Notes: a model not told the origin generated them from the letters alone. A stretch of 64,000 nt of DNA from Strigamia acuminata (GCA_949358305.1 OX442314.1:3475087-3539086), one strand, 5' to 3'. Counted from the first letter of the stretch, positions 10,288 through 22,399 are shown. Numbers and translations: made by a program.

Positions 10288-13200
10288 TTACGTTTGGGTA
10301 ACGTCGCGGTTAGTGACGTCATCCAATCTTATTGTTTGATTGGTTTGCGTATGGCTTGGGGAATTGCTCCTTACGTCATACGGCTGATCCCTGGATCTCG
10401 AGGTTATCGAGGGGAGAAGACACATGTTGTTTTTTCCTCTCGGTTTACGAGTCCGAAGATTATATCTCTTTGTCGGCGAGGGATTTATTGTATTTAAATC
10501 GCCGTCTTCATTGTCATCGGAGACTGAGTCAGATGAGTCTTTTATTTCAGATGTTTTTTGTTTCTTTTCTAAAAACACCTTTTTATTTAATTTTTTAGCA
10601 ATTTCAAGTTTTTTGAAACTGTCACGAAGCTCAACGTCGTTATTCACGAGGTCTGACTCCATTTGTGGTTTGGATGAATTATCGACAGGTATTTTCTTTA
10701 ATTCATCGTCATCTAACGTATTAATTATATTTTCAGTCTTTTGACCGACTTCTTCGCCTTCTAACCATACTTCCTGGTCGAAACTCGGGAAATACGGAGT
10801 TAATTCAGACGAATGGACAGCTGGAAATATTTCGTTGTTTTCTAGCTTTCTTAATTCCACCGAACCTCCCTGTAATACTTTGGTTATTACATAAGCCCTG
10901 TTCTTTTATCAGCGATGCCAGCTGCAATGCCGCGGGCAGCGCTCGACAAAACATGAGAATCTCTCCAAACTAAATCGTTTAATTTAAAATTGGAGAACTT
11001 CTCACCTTCTTTTTTAAGATTAACTCGTCTACGCAAATCTAACACGTGTGACATCATGTGCTGATATGTTTCGGCGATAACAGCTTCTAATTTTTGCACG
11101 TATAAATGTGGGTTTTTTGGATCTAAGACCAAAATTCCTTCAGGTATTCTTGGATCCCAAGGTACTCTGAGTTCGCGAAAAAAGTTAAGAAACGCGGGAG
11201 AGAAGTCTCTTCCTCTCGTCACCGTAGTTCTCAAACTAAATGCAAATTCACGCAAATATTCGTCCCATTTGGAATGAACAGATGAATAAATTGCAACCAA
11301 ATATTTGATGTCACGGTTAACCCTTTCAACCGGGTTAGCTTGTGGGTGATATGTTGAAGTTGGTGTTGGAACCATCTTGAACTTTTCACAAAATTTTTTA
11401 AAGACTTGGGCACGAAATTGCGGGCCGTTGTCAGAAATAATTTTACGAGGGAATCCCATGCTCATGGAAAGGTGATAAATGCAATTTGCTACTTTTCCGG
11501 CAGTGGGGTTACACATTGGATATAATTCTGGCCAATGAGTTGCCACGTCAAGTATGACTAAAATATGTGTGTTGTTTTTGCGCGTCCGAGGTTTCGGGCC
11601 GGTCAAATCAACACTTAGGCAGTCAAATGGGCTGTAAGGACCCATTTGCGCTGCTTCAATTTGTCCTTTCGTTCGAGGTTTGCAAGCTTGACAGCGCTCG
11701 CAGTGTCGAATGAATCTCGTAATGTCCGATTTCATGCCTTTCCAGGTATAAATTCGGCGTGCTCGATAAAGAGTCCTTGCAATTCCTGGGTGGCCAGAAA
11801 GTGGGTGGCCATGCATCAGCCAAATAATTTTATACTTCAATGTCTGAGGTACAAAAACTTTGAGTGCTCTTCCATCCTCCCCCAATTCATCAGACATTGT
11901 GGGATGAAATTGCATTAATAAGTCATCTTCGATTAAGAAGGTGGTTGCGTGTTTTCTATATTGTTTCCTTTGAAGTCGCGTTGTGACGTCAGGTGGAAAT
12001 TGATTACAATTTAAAAAATTACGCATCAATTGGCAAACTTTATCTTCTTTCTGTGCCTTAATTATGTCTTCCCTTGTGGGAGGTTCACAATCAAGACGTT
12101 CTACAATTTTGGCGACAAATGCTTTTATTAAAACATTTGACGAAGGAACTTGGAATTTCCTTGAAATTTGCGCTCTTATGACGTCATCTGATTCCTCAGA
12201 GGGGTCATAGATTTTAGTCCAATAGTTGACGAATTCATGATCTTCCTTTTCCTCCAGCGTGGAGACAGGAAGCTCATGAAATTTTCCCATTTTCCAATTT
12301 CGTTGTGGTGATGGACAGTAAGATAATAATTCATCATTATCTCCATCATCTTCAGGATTTTCAGGTTTATCAATCGGTGATCTTGATAAAGCATCCGCTA
12401 AAACATTTAGTGGACCTTTAATGTATTGAATTTCGAAAGAATAGCGCATCAGCTCCATTTGCCAACGCGCTAGCCTTCCGGCAGGTTCGTCTAACTGCAT
12501 CAACCATTTTAATGCTTGATGGTCAGTCCTTACTATGAATGTGGTAAATTCCAAATAATGTCGGAATTTACGTAATGCCCAGATTACCGCAAGGCATTCT
12601 AATTCTGTGGCGCTGTAATTTATCTCAGCAGGTTGCAAACTTCTGCTGGCATAAACACAAGGCACTTCGATATTTTGATCATCGATTTTTCTTATTTGCA
12701 TAAGCGCGGCGCCTAGTCCTTTTCGACTAGCGTCGGTATGCACAATAAATGGTTCTGTCAAATCAGGCATGGCCATTGTTTCTGCATTCGTTAAAGCATC
12801 TTTTATTTGATCAAAAGCTTCTTGATGAATTTCTGACCAAATAAATTCCACATCCTTTTTGAGTAAAGGACGTAGAGGTTCCGTCATGACTGCTAGATTC
12901 TTGAGTAATCTGTGAAAAAAGTTCACCATTCCCAGAAATCTTTGCAACTCTTTCAAATTTGAAGGAGCTGGCATTTCTTTAATGGCGGCGACTTTTTTAG
13001 GGTCGACACTAACTCCTTGAACACTTAATTTGTAGCCAAGAAAAGTTAATTCTTTTCTGCCAAATTTTGATTTTTCTGGATGAACATGAAGATTTGCATT
13101 TTCAAGTTTACTCAGAATTTCTTCTAGATGAATCATGTGTTCTTCAAAATTTTTAGATATAATAATTATATCATCGAGGTATGCCCATGCGAATTTTCGG

Positions 13201-14735
13201 TAGGCGTCCCCCAAAATCTTTTCTATCAACTTTTGGAAAGTTGACGGCGCATTTACGAGACCAAAGGGCATGACTCTAAATTGAAGTCGACCCAAAGGGC
13301 TCCAAAACGCAGTTTTAGCACGGTCATTTGGATGAACCTCTATTTGCCAATAGCCTTTTGACAAATCTATTGTTGTGACCCATTCAAATCTTCCGAGTTC
13401 TCGAAGGATTTCCTCAATGCTGGGCATTTGAGGTGGATCGTATAATGTATGTGCATTGAGTGGTCTAAAATCAATGCAGAGTCTCGGATCACAATCCGGA
13501 CGCATCACTAGAACTATTCGCATTCCATAGTCTCCAGTGGCTTGTTCAACGTACCCATTATCCAACATATCTTGACAGATTTGACGGATAATTTCACGTT
13601 TCTGTGGATTTACGCTTTTAAACGGAACTCTAATCGGAACTTTAGTGTCCAGTTTAATTTCATGCCTAACGAGGTGTGTTCTACCTGGTCGGCGTGACAA
13701 AATCTTTTCATGTTTCTTTAATACTTTTTCAAGCATTAAATTATTTTCCATTGACAAATTAGCGTCGCTAACAAGTCTTTGTACTATATTTTCTTCATCG
13801 GCAACTTTAGCTTGACATGCAGTGGCGGAACCAGCTTTCATGTGATTTGCTTTAATAAAGTCGCGTTTCATTATTTCTTCAGGTGGATCAAGGAACTCTT
13901 GATAACGATCAAGAATCGCTTGAGGAACAAAAGGTAAATCTTCTTTCAAAGACTTAACGAAATTCCAAGACATTGTCTTAGGATTTGGTTGTATATTGAG
14001 TCGATTCATAAAATCACATCCTAATAAAACAATAGGATATTTATTTCTTAAAATTATGAATGGATGACTTAACATCCCGTGTGTCCACGCAAAAGAAAGT
14101 AGGAGAGTTCCTTCAGGGACTACATCTTCTGAAGCAGTCGTAACTCTCACATCCGGTCCTATTGGTCGAATTTCATCTTCCAGTTTCAGCAAAATTACTA
14201 CGGAGTAGGCCATGAAGCTTCGATTAGCTCCAGAGTCTAACATCCCTGTTATCATACCGTTTGCCGTCTGCAATCGAATCGTCGGCAAATCATTGCTGTT
14301 TGGTATGTCCGCGTATTTGCATTTAAAACGTCGCGGTGGCTTAATTTCTATCGGCGGATCCAATGGTAATTCGTCCAATAAATCATTAGTGACTAATGTT
14401 GTAGCCATTAATTTTTCAATACAATCGTCAAGACCAGGTAAATCAATTTTATCTGATCTTTCAACAATTTCAGGTGTTGGCCTAGCTTTTTCATCTAGCA
14501 AAGTAACAGCATCTTTTATTTTAGATTCCCAATCAACTTTTATTTGTTGAACTTTTTCTTTAAAAAATTCCTCAGTGATGTTTTCATTTTGCAGCACAAG
14601 CTTTAAACTGGAAACATCAATTTTTGGAAATATTAAATTATTTTCTAATTCTAATTTAATCTGTGTATTTAAAAATTCATCTAAAATTCGAGATGGTGTT
14701 AGTTCATTTTCCGAGGCGGTAGGCGTCGCATCCAT
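10288..14735 (-). CDS. pol: gypsy-2 pol: protease, RT, RNase H, integrase (one frame break)
   Basis: The main frame (14735-10887, 1282 aa) holds aspartic protease (LDSGANRSF), reverse transcriptase (GYWQIEVHPNDRAKTAF, catalytic AYLDDIIII), RNase H (VHTDASRKGLGAAL, TDHQALKWL), the HHCC integrase zinc domain and a DDE core (CLSVDLTGP, ISDNGPQF, NPVERVNRDIK). Just after the chromodomain-proximal GPY/F region, near 10895-10905, the frame shifts by one base. The remaining C-terminus continues in another frame to 10288 and contains YNLRTRKPRG, a motif common at gypsy pol ends. In the leader the pol frame is open upstream of the first ATG into gag, consistent with expression by frameshift at 14762-14768. 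The break probably inactivates the extreme C-terminus only. Confidence 0.92.
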
Positions 14736-14755
14736 TAGACCGTCTGGATGCGCGC

Positions 14756-15745
14756 TTACAAGTTTTTTAGAAGTTCGCCGATTGATTTCATTGATTTCTC
14801 GAACTCCTCAATAATCTTGTCTTTGCTCGATTTCCTATCAGGACATTCTTTAGCCCAATGTCCCAATTTTTTGCAGATGTTACATGGGTCAGTAGCAGGT
14901 GATTTCGCGACTTTTGGCGAAGGCGAACTTGAACGTTTGGCTTCGTCTTTTTTAGGGGTCGGCGACTTCGATCTACTGAGCGCGTCTGTTTTTGGTGAAC
15001 CAAAAGTAATGTTTTTAGGCGCCATCTTTGGTCCAAATTTTCGAGCTACTGCGTTATTACGGGCTAATAAAGCAGCTGCAGCCTCGCTTTCTGGTTCCGA
15101 GTCAGATTTCTCTGGTTCAGAAGCAGCTTCCATTTCTGTCACTTCGGCTAAGTGAGCTTTAGGGGTTGGATGTGGATTTTTCCCATCCGATCCCTTTTTA
15201 GATTCCTTAGCAGTCTCTGCCAAAAAATCTCCTCGTTTTGGGGGTTGCAAAAGAGGGGTGTTAGCAAAACGTGTGTCTTTTGCCAACTCCTTTCTCCGTT
15301 GCTGTCGCTTAGCGTACGCAACTTTTTCATCAGCTGGTAGATAAGCTTTATAATTTTCGTCAATCCTTATCTGATTGGCTCGCATAAATTTGGCTAATTC
15401 AGCGAAACCACCCGGATAAGGTGCTCGTACAGAAAGTAGAACATTTTTTGAGTAATCTGTCAATCCACGACGGAATTGACGATCAATGGCTGCGTCTCCC
15501 ATCGTATAAGGGAGAGTGACCAATAAATCCTCAGTCCTTCTTAAATAAGAGCGAAGACTTTCGCCTTTATTTTGAGAAAGATTATCCCACATTTGTAATA
15601 AGTCTTCACTTGACTCTCCATACTCAGTCATGAATTCTTCTACAAAGTGGTTCCAATTTTGAAATTGTTTAGAATAAAACCATTTCTCAGCTCGGTCTAT
15701 AAGAGCTTTAGCCTTTCCGCGGATTGGCTTCCGCGAAATCCGCAT
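14756..15745 (-). CDS. gag: gypsy-2 gag with one zinc knuckle
   Basis: This is a 329-aa frame with a retrotransposon capsid-like region (WNHFVEEFMTEYG, LRSYLRRTEDLL, GLTDYSKNVLLS), a charged linker rich in Ser, Pro, Lys and Glu, and a CCHC knuckle near the end (CNICKKLGHWAKEC). The first ATG may not be the true start. The frame stays open upstream for about 30 codons to a TGA with no other ATG, so an N-terminal part is missing or lies on another exon. It ends in TAA 6 nt after a slippery heptamer that leads into pol. Confidence 0.85.
   Translation of the reverse strand: MRISRKPIRGKAKALIDRAEKWFYSKQFQNWNHFVEEFMTEYGESSEDLLQMWDNLSQNKGESLRSYLRRTEDLLVTLPYTMGDAAIDRQFRRGLTDYSKNVLLSVRAPYPGGFAELAKFMRANQIRIDENYKAYLPADEKVAYAKRQQRRKELAKDTRFANTPLLQPPKRGDFLAETAKESKKGSDGKNPHPTPKAHLAEVTEMEAASEPEKSDSEPESEAAAALLARNNAVARKFGPKMAPKNITFGSPKTDALSRSKSPTPKKDEAKRSSSPSPKVAKSPATDPCNICKKLGHWAKECPDRKSSKDKIIEEFEKSMKSIGELLKNL
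14762..14768 (-). promoter_or_regulatory. gag-pol -1 ribosomal frameshift site
   Basis: On the minus strand gag ends CTT CTA AAA AAC TTG TAA. The heptamer A_AAA_AAC is in the correct phase for simultaneous slippage, and the -1 frame leads directly into the open pol frame. This is one of the best-known retroviral slippery sequences. No downstream pseudoknot was worked out. Confidence 0.8.
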
Positions 15746-15790
15746 TTCGGGGGCGACTATTCTGGGGATTCCGGGTGGACCAAACTCTTC

Positions 15791-16072
15791 CGGAAAACGT
15801 CCGGGGTGGTGTTGGGAGTGTCAATAGACTGTTTTGTGTCAAGGTTGTCAATTTTCATGTGAGTATTGGAAGGTTCATTTCTGCACATTCTCATGTATTT
15901 TTTTTCACAGGAGCGACAAGGAGCGATGAAGCGGGATCGAGCGAGAGTGGGTAAAATAAACTGGTTTACGTCTCCAATGCGCGTTCAAGATGGAATACGA
16001 ACTCGGAATCGACTCCAACACGCCTTCGCGTGACATACGGACGCATTCACGACCCAGATCAAAAAATGATCT
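15791..16072. other. junction between gypsy-2 and the repeat array
   Basis: No gene is seen. The expected 5' LTR of gypsy-2 is not recognisable here, and nothing matches the sequence at 6275-7076 by eye. Confidence 0.4.
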
Positions 16073-16845
16073 CGTATTCGACTCGCTTTCTAGTCGAGTA
16101 CGAGTTTTGCCCTTCTTCAACGCGAAATCGTATTCGACTCGTTTTCTAGTCGAATGCGAGTTTTGCCCTTCTTCAACGCGAAATCGTATTCGACTCGTTT
16201 TCGAGTCGAATGCGAATTTTGCCCTTCTTCAACGCAAAATCGTATTCGACTCGTTTTCGAGTCGAGTACGAGTTTTGCCCTTCTCCAACGCGAAATCGTA
16301 TTCGACTCGTTTTCGAGTCGAGTACGAGTTTTGCCCTTCTTCAACGCGAAATCGTATTCGACTCGCTTTCGAGTCGAGTACGAGTTTTGCCCTTTCTACA
16401 ACGCGAAATCGTATTCGACTCGTTTTCTAGTCGAATGCGAGTTTTGCCCTTCTTCAACGCGAAATCGTATTCGACTCGTTTTCGAGTCGAATGCGAATTT
16501 TGCCCTTCTTCAACGCGAAATCGTATTCGACTCGTTTTCGAGTCGAGTACGAGTTTTGCCCTTCTCCAACGCGAAATCGTATTCGACTCGTTTTCGAGTC
16601 GAGTACGAGTTTTGCCCTTCTTCAACGCGAAATCGTATTCGACTCGTTTTCGAGTCGAATGCGAATTCGTATTCGACTCGTTTTCGAGTCGAATGCGAAT
16701 TTTGCCCTTCTTCAACGCGAAATCGTATTCGACTCGTTTTCGAGTCGAATACGAGATAGTCGATGACCCGTTCCCGGACTTTGACTCGTACGACTCGTAT
16801 TCGAGATGTATTCGAGATGTATTCGAATCGTATTCGAGTCGTATT

Positions 16846-17204
16846 CGAGATGGTCGATGATTTCCACTCGCTCGTATACGCGTTGTATACGAGCTCGTAT
16901 TTTGATCGTAATCGTAAACGAATCGTTTACAAGTCGTATACGAGTTGTATACGACGTGTATACACCTCGTATACGAACGAAGTTTGTGAAAACACAATTT
17001 CCAAATAAGACGTATGTGACTACTATGTGTTTTCATGTCGTAGTAAGTATCCGGTGGATTTTCCAAACTTCGTTCGTATACGAGGTGTATACACGTCGTA
17101 TACAACTCGTATACGACTTGTAAACGACTCGTTTACGATTACGATCAAAATACGAGCTCGTATACAACGCGTATACGAGCGAGTGGAAATCATCGACCAT
17201 CTCG
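16846..17204. repeat. central palindrome, copy 1
   Basis: The two arms of about 135 bp begin at CGAGATGGTCGATGATTTCC (16846) and end at its complement (17204), around an unpaired core of about 80 bp. The core contains GAAAACACA and TGTGTTTTC, which can pair within it. Confidence 0.85.
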
Positions 17205-17457
17205 AATACGACTCGAATTCGATTCGTATTCGATTCGAATACGATTCGAATTCGATTCGAATACGAATACGATCAAAATACGAACTCGTAACAACTCGAA
17301 TACGAATCAAAGTCCGGGAAACAAAAATCATCGACCATCTCGTATACGATTCGAAAGCGAATCGAATACGATTTCGCGTTGAAGAAGGGCAAAATTCGTA
17401 CTCGACTCGAAAACGAGATGTATTCGAGATGTATTCGAATCGTATTCGAGTCGCATT

Positions 17458-17816
17458 CGAGATGGTCGATGATTTCCACTCGCTCGTATACGCGTTGTAT
17501 ACGAGCTCGTATTTTGATCGTAATCGTAAACGAATCGTTTACAAGTCGTATACAAGTTGTATACGACGTGTATACACCTCGTATACGAACGAAGTTTGGG
17601 AAAACACAATTTCCAAATAAGACGTATGTGACTACTATGTGTTTTCATGTCGTAGTAAGTATCCGGTGGATTTTCCAAACTTCGTTCGTATACGAGGTGT
17701 ATACACGTCGTATACAACTCGTATACGACTTGTAAACGATTCGTTTACGATTACGATCAAAATACGAGCTCGTATACAACGCGTATACGAGCGAGTGGAA
17801 ATCATCGACCATCTCG
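17458..17816. repeat. central palindrome, copy 2
   Basis: This second palindrome has the same length (359 bp) and nearly the same sequence as 16846-17204, including the core with TGTGACTACTATGTGTTTTC. The pair indicates a segmental duplication of the palindrome. Confidence 0.85.
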
Positions 17817-19310
17817 AATACGACTCGAATACGATTCGAATACATCTCGAATACATCTCGAATACGAGTCGTACGAGTCAAAGTCCGGGAACGGGTCATC
17901 GACTATCTCGTATTCGACTCGAAAGCGAGTCGAATACGATTTCGCGTTGAAGAAGGGCAAAACTCGTACTCGACTCGAAAGCGAGTCGAATACGATTTCG
18001 CGTTGAAGAAGGGCAAAACTCGTACTCGACTCGAAAACGAGTCGAATACGATTTCGCGTTGAAGAAGGGCAAAACTCGTACTCGACTCGAAAACGAGTCG
18101 AATACGATTTCGCGTTGAAGAAGGGCAAAACTCGTACTCGACTCGAAAGCGAGTCGAATACGATTTCGCGTTGAAGAAGGGCAAAACTCGTACTCGACTC
18201 GAAAACGAGTCGAATACGATTTCGCGTTGAAGAAGGGCAAAACTCGTACTCGACTCGAAAGCGAGTCGAATACGATTTCGCGTTGAAGAAGGGCAAAACT
18301 CGTACTCGACTCGAAAACGAGTCGAATACGATTTCGCGTTGAAGAAGGGCAAAACTCGTACTCGACTCGAAAACGAGTCGAATACGATTTCGCGTTGAAG
18401 AAGGGCAAAACTCGTACTCGACTCGAAAACGAGTCGAATACGATTTCGCGTTGAAGAAGGGCAAAACTCGTACTCGACTCGAAAACGAGTCGAATACGAT
18501 TTCGCGTTGAAGAAGGGCAAAACTCGTACTCGACTCGAAAGCGAGTCGAATACGATTTCGCGTTGAAGAAGGGCAAAACTCGTACTCGACTCGAAAACGA
18601 GTCGAATACGATTTCGCGTTGAAGAAGGGCAAAACTCGTACTCGACTCGAAAACGAGTCGAATACGATTTCGCGTTGAAGAAGGGCAAAACTCGTACTCG
18701 ACTCGAAAGCGAGTCGAATACGATTTCGCGTTGAAGAAGGGCAAAACTCGTACTCGACTCGAAAACGAGTCGAATACGATTTCGCGTTGAAGAAGGGCAA
18801 AACTCGTACTCGACTCGAAAGCGAGTCGAATACGATTTCGCGTTGAAGAAGGGCAAAACTCGTACTCGACTCGAAAACGAGTCGAATACGATTTCGCGTT
18901 GAAGAAGGGCAAAACTCGTACTCGACTCGAAAACGAGTCGAATACGATTTCGCGTTGAAGAAGGGCAAAACTCGTACTCGACTCGAAAACGAGTCGAATA
19001 CGATTTCGCGTTGAAGAAGGGCAAAACTCGTACTCGACTCGAAAGCGAGTCGAATACGATTTCGCGTTGAAGAAGGGCAAAACTCGTACTCGACTCGAAA
19101 GCGAGTCGAATACGATTTCGCGTTGAAGAAGGGCAAAACTCGTACTCGACTCGAAAACGAGTCGAATACGATTTCGCGTTGAAGAAGGGCAAAACTCGTA
19201 CTCGACTCGAAAGCGAGTCGAATACGATTTCGCGTTGAAAAAGGGAAAAACTCGTACTCGACTAGAAAGCGAGTCGAATACGATTCCGCGTTGAAAAAGA
19301 GAAAAACTCG

Positions 19311-19777
19311 TACGCGATTCAGTGAAACTAAATTTACATGTGCGCGTTGACGCGCGCGATTCGTGTGTTCTACGTGAGTAAATAGAGTGCGCGTCACATA
19401 TGAATACAAAATGTCGACCATGCGTCGCCACGATGCCAGTGGACGAATTCTGCGAATTCGTGCAAACGCAGAAAGTTAAAAATATTCAAATTTGACGCCC
19501 ACGATGACACGTTCGTAGTAGACGCCTCCACAACTGCTTTTGAAAAGAATTTGATAAATGTTTGGAAATAATATTTAGGATTTTCTTTAATCATATCAGG
19601 AAACTGAAAACAGAAATAAAGTTTATACATTGGAAATTTTTTATAATAAAATTACGTATTAAACATTATATAGCGTGAGAATGGACACTTTGATATGAAA
19701 GCGAATATTTTCGAAATTAAAACAATTATTTTCAAAGTTAAAACGACTATTTTCGAGTATTGTTAATTCAAAACGAC
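19311..19777. other. flank of the repeat array
   Basis: No gene is seen. The start (19320-19365) holds CATGTGCGCG and CGCGCGCG, which resemble the centre of the MITE-like repeat at 19778-20056. Confidence 0.4.
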
Positions 19778-20056
19778 GTGCAGCATGGGAATAAAAAAAA
19801 TTAATTGAGACGCGCTTATGACACGCGCTGCACAGCCTCACGAATCCTAGAGGCATCCACAACTATACGCGTCGGCCCTGACGCGGTCGTCTAGACGAGC
19901 GCATCTGGACGCGCACAAAGCTAAGTTCACATGTGCGCGTCTAAACGCGCGCGTCAAGGCCGACGCGTATGGCTGAGGACGCACTTAGGATTCGCGAGGC
20001 TGTGCAGCGCATGTCACAAGCTCGCGTCAACCAATTTTTTGGTTCCCATGCAGCAC
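19778..20056. mobile_element. MITE-like imperfect inverted repeat, 279 bp
   Basis: The ends are GTGCAGCATGGGAA and its near complement TTCCCATGCAGCAC. Inner parts pair too: GCTGCACAGCCTCACGAATC on the left and GATTCGCGAGGCTGTGCAGC on the right. It has no coding capacity, so it would be non-autonomous. Related fragments occur nearby (19320-19365 and about 20530-20570). The target duplication is not resolved. Confidence 0.6.
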
Positions 20057-20843
20057 AAAAACAAAAATTGTTAAGTTGCTTAAGAATTGATTTTTTTTGG
20101 TATTTCATTGTTGATTATTAATTTAAAGAATATTTAATTGTTTTTTAAAATGGGAAAAGTTGAAAATTTGGTGGGTTTTTGTGTTTGCTTGCTCGACGGG
20201 AAATTGCAATCTCCCCGGCCGCAGCAGGCGAGCATTGAGCGGCATGTAATTTCCACGCGCACCGTCGAAAGGATTGTATTTGTTTATGAACTCTTTTTTT
20301 CTTGTATTGTTTTTCGTGTATTGTTTTGACGTGAAAACAATTCATTTCAATAGAATGTGACTGTTTTCAATGTAAAAATCAATGATTTCACTGGAAAACA
20401 AAGGTGGCAACGAGTGGTCGCGCGCGTCAAAGTTGAATATTTTCAACTTTCGGCGTTCGCGCGATTTCGGGGAATTCGTCCACTTGCGGCGCGGCGACGC
20501 GCGCGGCGACGTATGGTCAACGTTTTGCATTCACATGTCGAACGCGCGAACTTAGCTTTTACACGCGTGTGTCACGCGATAGAAGACGCGTCGTCTACAA
20601 AACACACGTAAATAAATAAATAAATATTTTTGGTGGTTAACCCGTGTGTCTTTCCATGGAAAAAAAAAGAGAAGAGTTTTCTCGTCGTAAGATTTCTCTC
20701 AAAAATCTCTAAAACACGATAGAAAGCAGTCCAACAATCGAATTTGGCGCCATCGTACGAAGCGATTTGATTGGCCAACAATGAGCAGAGTCGTGATTGG
20801 TCTTGTCTATGCCTCCTGGATGCAGAACTAACCACCCGACATC
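20057..20843. other. upstream region of the first spliced gene
   Basis: No gene is supported. The region includes TTAACCC at 20637, the form of a piggyBac terminus, but no partner end was found. A promoter for the gene starting at 20844 should lie here but cannot be pinpointed. Confidence 0.4.
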
Positions 20844-22279
20844 ATGGACGCCTTAGTACCACAATTGATAGAAGATTTTAATGTAATTGGGGTAATTTTT
20901 ATCACGAATTTTTGTCAAACGTACAGTCCCGAGTGAGTGAGTGAGCGAATGAGTGAATGAGTGAGCGAGTGAGCGAGGTGATGCGTGTGACTAACGTCCA
21001 TTGGACGTTTCGTCCGTCGTTAACAGAGATCGAAACTGAGTTTACGTCCCATTCGTTTTCCTTTGTTCAGGTTTTATTCATTTATATAACCTCCATCTTC
21101 CTCACTTTTTTTTTTTTTTTTTTTTTTTTTTCTTTTTTTACAGGTTGCTACGGAGAAAAACAGAGAGATTGGAGGGGATGGGGAAGAGGAAACGACGACT
21201 ACATCGAATTTGTCGTCCGCTGTGCCATTGACCGACACGCCGTCAAAAATGGATCCTATTCCATCTAAACGCGCTTGTTTAGTGGGTGATGGAGAGATGG
21301 AAGACCCGGCGCAAGTTAACGAGGTACTGATTCGTTCGTTTGCTTTATTTGTCATCAATCTATTTATTTGTTCATCCGTTTTTTTTTTTTTTGTTTTTTT
21401 TTTTTTTTTTATCCGTTTGTCTTTTTTCTCTCTTTCAAGTCGTGTCGAGGAGAGGCGTCGCCACTGCTGCCACCGCCGCAGCGCGAGAAAAAGACGGTGG
21501 CGGGGGCGGTGAAAAAAGCCAGGCAGATCGCGTGGACTCTAGCAAAGAGATTCACGGGGACAACCAAACGAATTGAGAGGATCGAAGAGTACATGGGTTG
21601 GAGGTGGCGTGGCAGGAAGGAGATGATAGGTCGGTTGAGATCAATGGAGAAGAAGTTGAAGCGGATGGAAAGCGACCTGGACTGGGTCGATACAGATGTG
21701 TATGATATGGAAGTGGAGGTGGAGATAACTGAGGAGGATAGAGAGGTGGACGTGGATGGAGTGGAAGCGGAAGTTGAAGTGGCTATGGGTGAAGTGGAGG
21801 TGGCGGAGGCGAGATCAGGGGAACGGGAGCAGCGGGAGCGGGATGATGTCGAACCGGTCGCCGAGAAAACGCGCGATGGTGGCATTCTTTTATCGTCTAT
21901 TGCGGCGGACACGGTCGAATCCGTGTTAAAGAAATTGTCTGGCAAGGTAAGAATAAAACGCACGATGACGCGCGCGACCACTTTTCGACCTTTCATGTAC
22001 ATTCATTTTTGTTTGATAATTTTCAGTGTGTCGATTTGATGGCGTTGACTTCGATCAAGTCTGTCGAATCGCTGTACAAGTTTCAGCAACGGGTCTGCCA
22101 ACCGGTAAACATGTTTGGTGCGCATCCACCTTTTTTGATTGTTTCTCTTATTTTTTCTTTCTTTTCAGAGGGTAATTGATGATGACGACGACGGTGACGA
22201 TGTTGATAGTGACGATGGTGATAGTGACGATGGTGATAGTGACGATGGTGAAGATGATGACGATGACAATGTCGACTAG
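20844..22279 (+). CDS. acidic, basic-core protein of unknown function (5 exons, 306 aa)
   Basis: The exons are 20844-20891, 21144-21323, 21440-21946, 22027-22104 and 22169-22279. Every one is a multiple of three and every intron is phase 0 with GT-AG ends. The first two introns contain long poly(T) runs. The joined frame begins MDALVPQLIEDF and is unbroken. It contains a Thr/Ser-rich stretch, a basic segment (KKARQIAWTLAKRF) followed by a likely coiled coil (RLRSMEKKLKRMESDLDW), a Glu/Val-rich region and an Asp-rich tail of (DDGDS) repeats ending in TAG. Basic plus acidic segments suggest a nuclear or chromatin-bound protein, which is inference. An AATAAA lies near 22444. No known family is recognised. 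Confidence 0.75.
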
Positions 22280-22296
22280 ACAGATCATTCGAATTT

Positions 22297-22398
22297 TTTA
22301 TTTTATTTTATTTTATTTTATTTTATTTTATTTTATTTTATTTTATTTTATTTTATTTTATTTTATTTTATTTTATTTTATTTAATTTTATTTTATTT
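22297..22398 (+). repeat. (TTTTA)n microsatellite
   Basis: About 20 copies of TTTTA lie directly after the stop codon of the 306-aa gene, probably in its 3' untranslated region. Confidence 0.95.
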
Positions 22399-22399
22399 T

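Larger units (their letters stand above)
6275..15790 (-). mobile_element. Ty3/gypsy element with three genes (gypsy-2)
   Basis: Read on the minus strand, the order is gag (15745-14756), -1 frameshift site, pol (14735-10288), a spliced third gene (10078-7249), polypurine tract (7091-7077) and 3' LTR from 7076. No 5' LTR is visible upstream of gag; the sequence there runs into the 56-bp repeat array from 16.07 kb. The element is more than 8.7 kb. It has one frame break near 10.90 kb but otherwise long open frames. Confidence 0.75.
16073..19310. repeat. compound inverted array of 56-bp repeats (foldback-like)
   Basis: About 12 copies of a 56-bp unit run in one orientation at 16073-16756, and about 24 copies run in the opposite orientation at 17931-19310. 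Each unit contains the small palindrome CGACTCGAAARCGAGTCG. The middle holds two 359-bp palindromes. A long inverted repeat whose arms are tandem arrays is the layout of Foldback-type elements. Because the unit has no stop codon in several frames, it yields long open frames that are not genes. No transposase, clear terminus or target duplication was found. Confidence 0.85.

Noticed and set aside
17931-19310. CRISPR-like look of regularly spaced repeats
   Set aside because: The whole 56-bp unit is repeated with no unique spacers, in an animal-like sequence.
17802-19431. Open frames of 429-539 codons in the minus strand
   Set aside because: They are products of a stop-free 56-bp satellite unit that cycles through three frames (56 is not divisible by 3); the same peptides appear in all frames.
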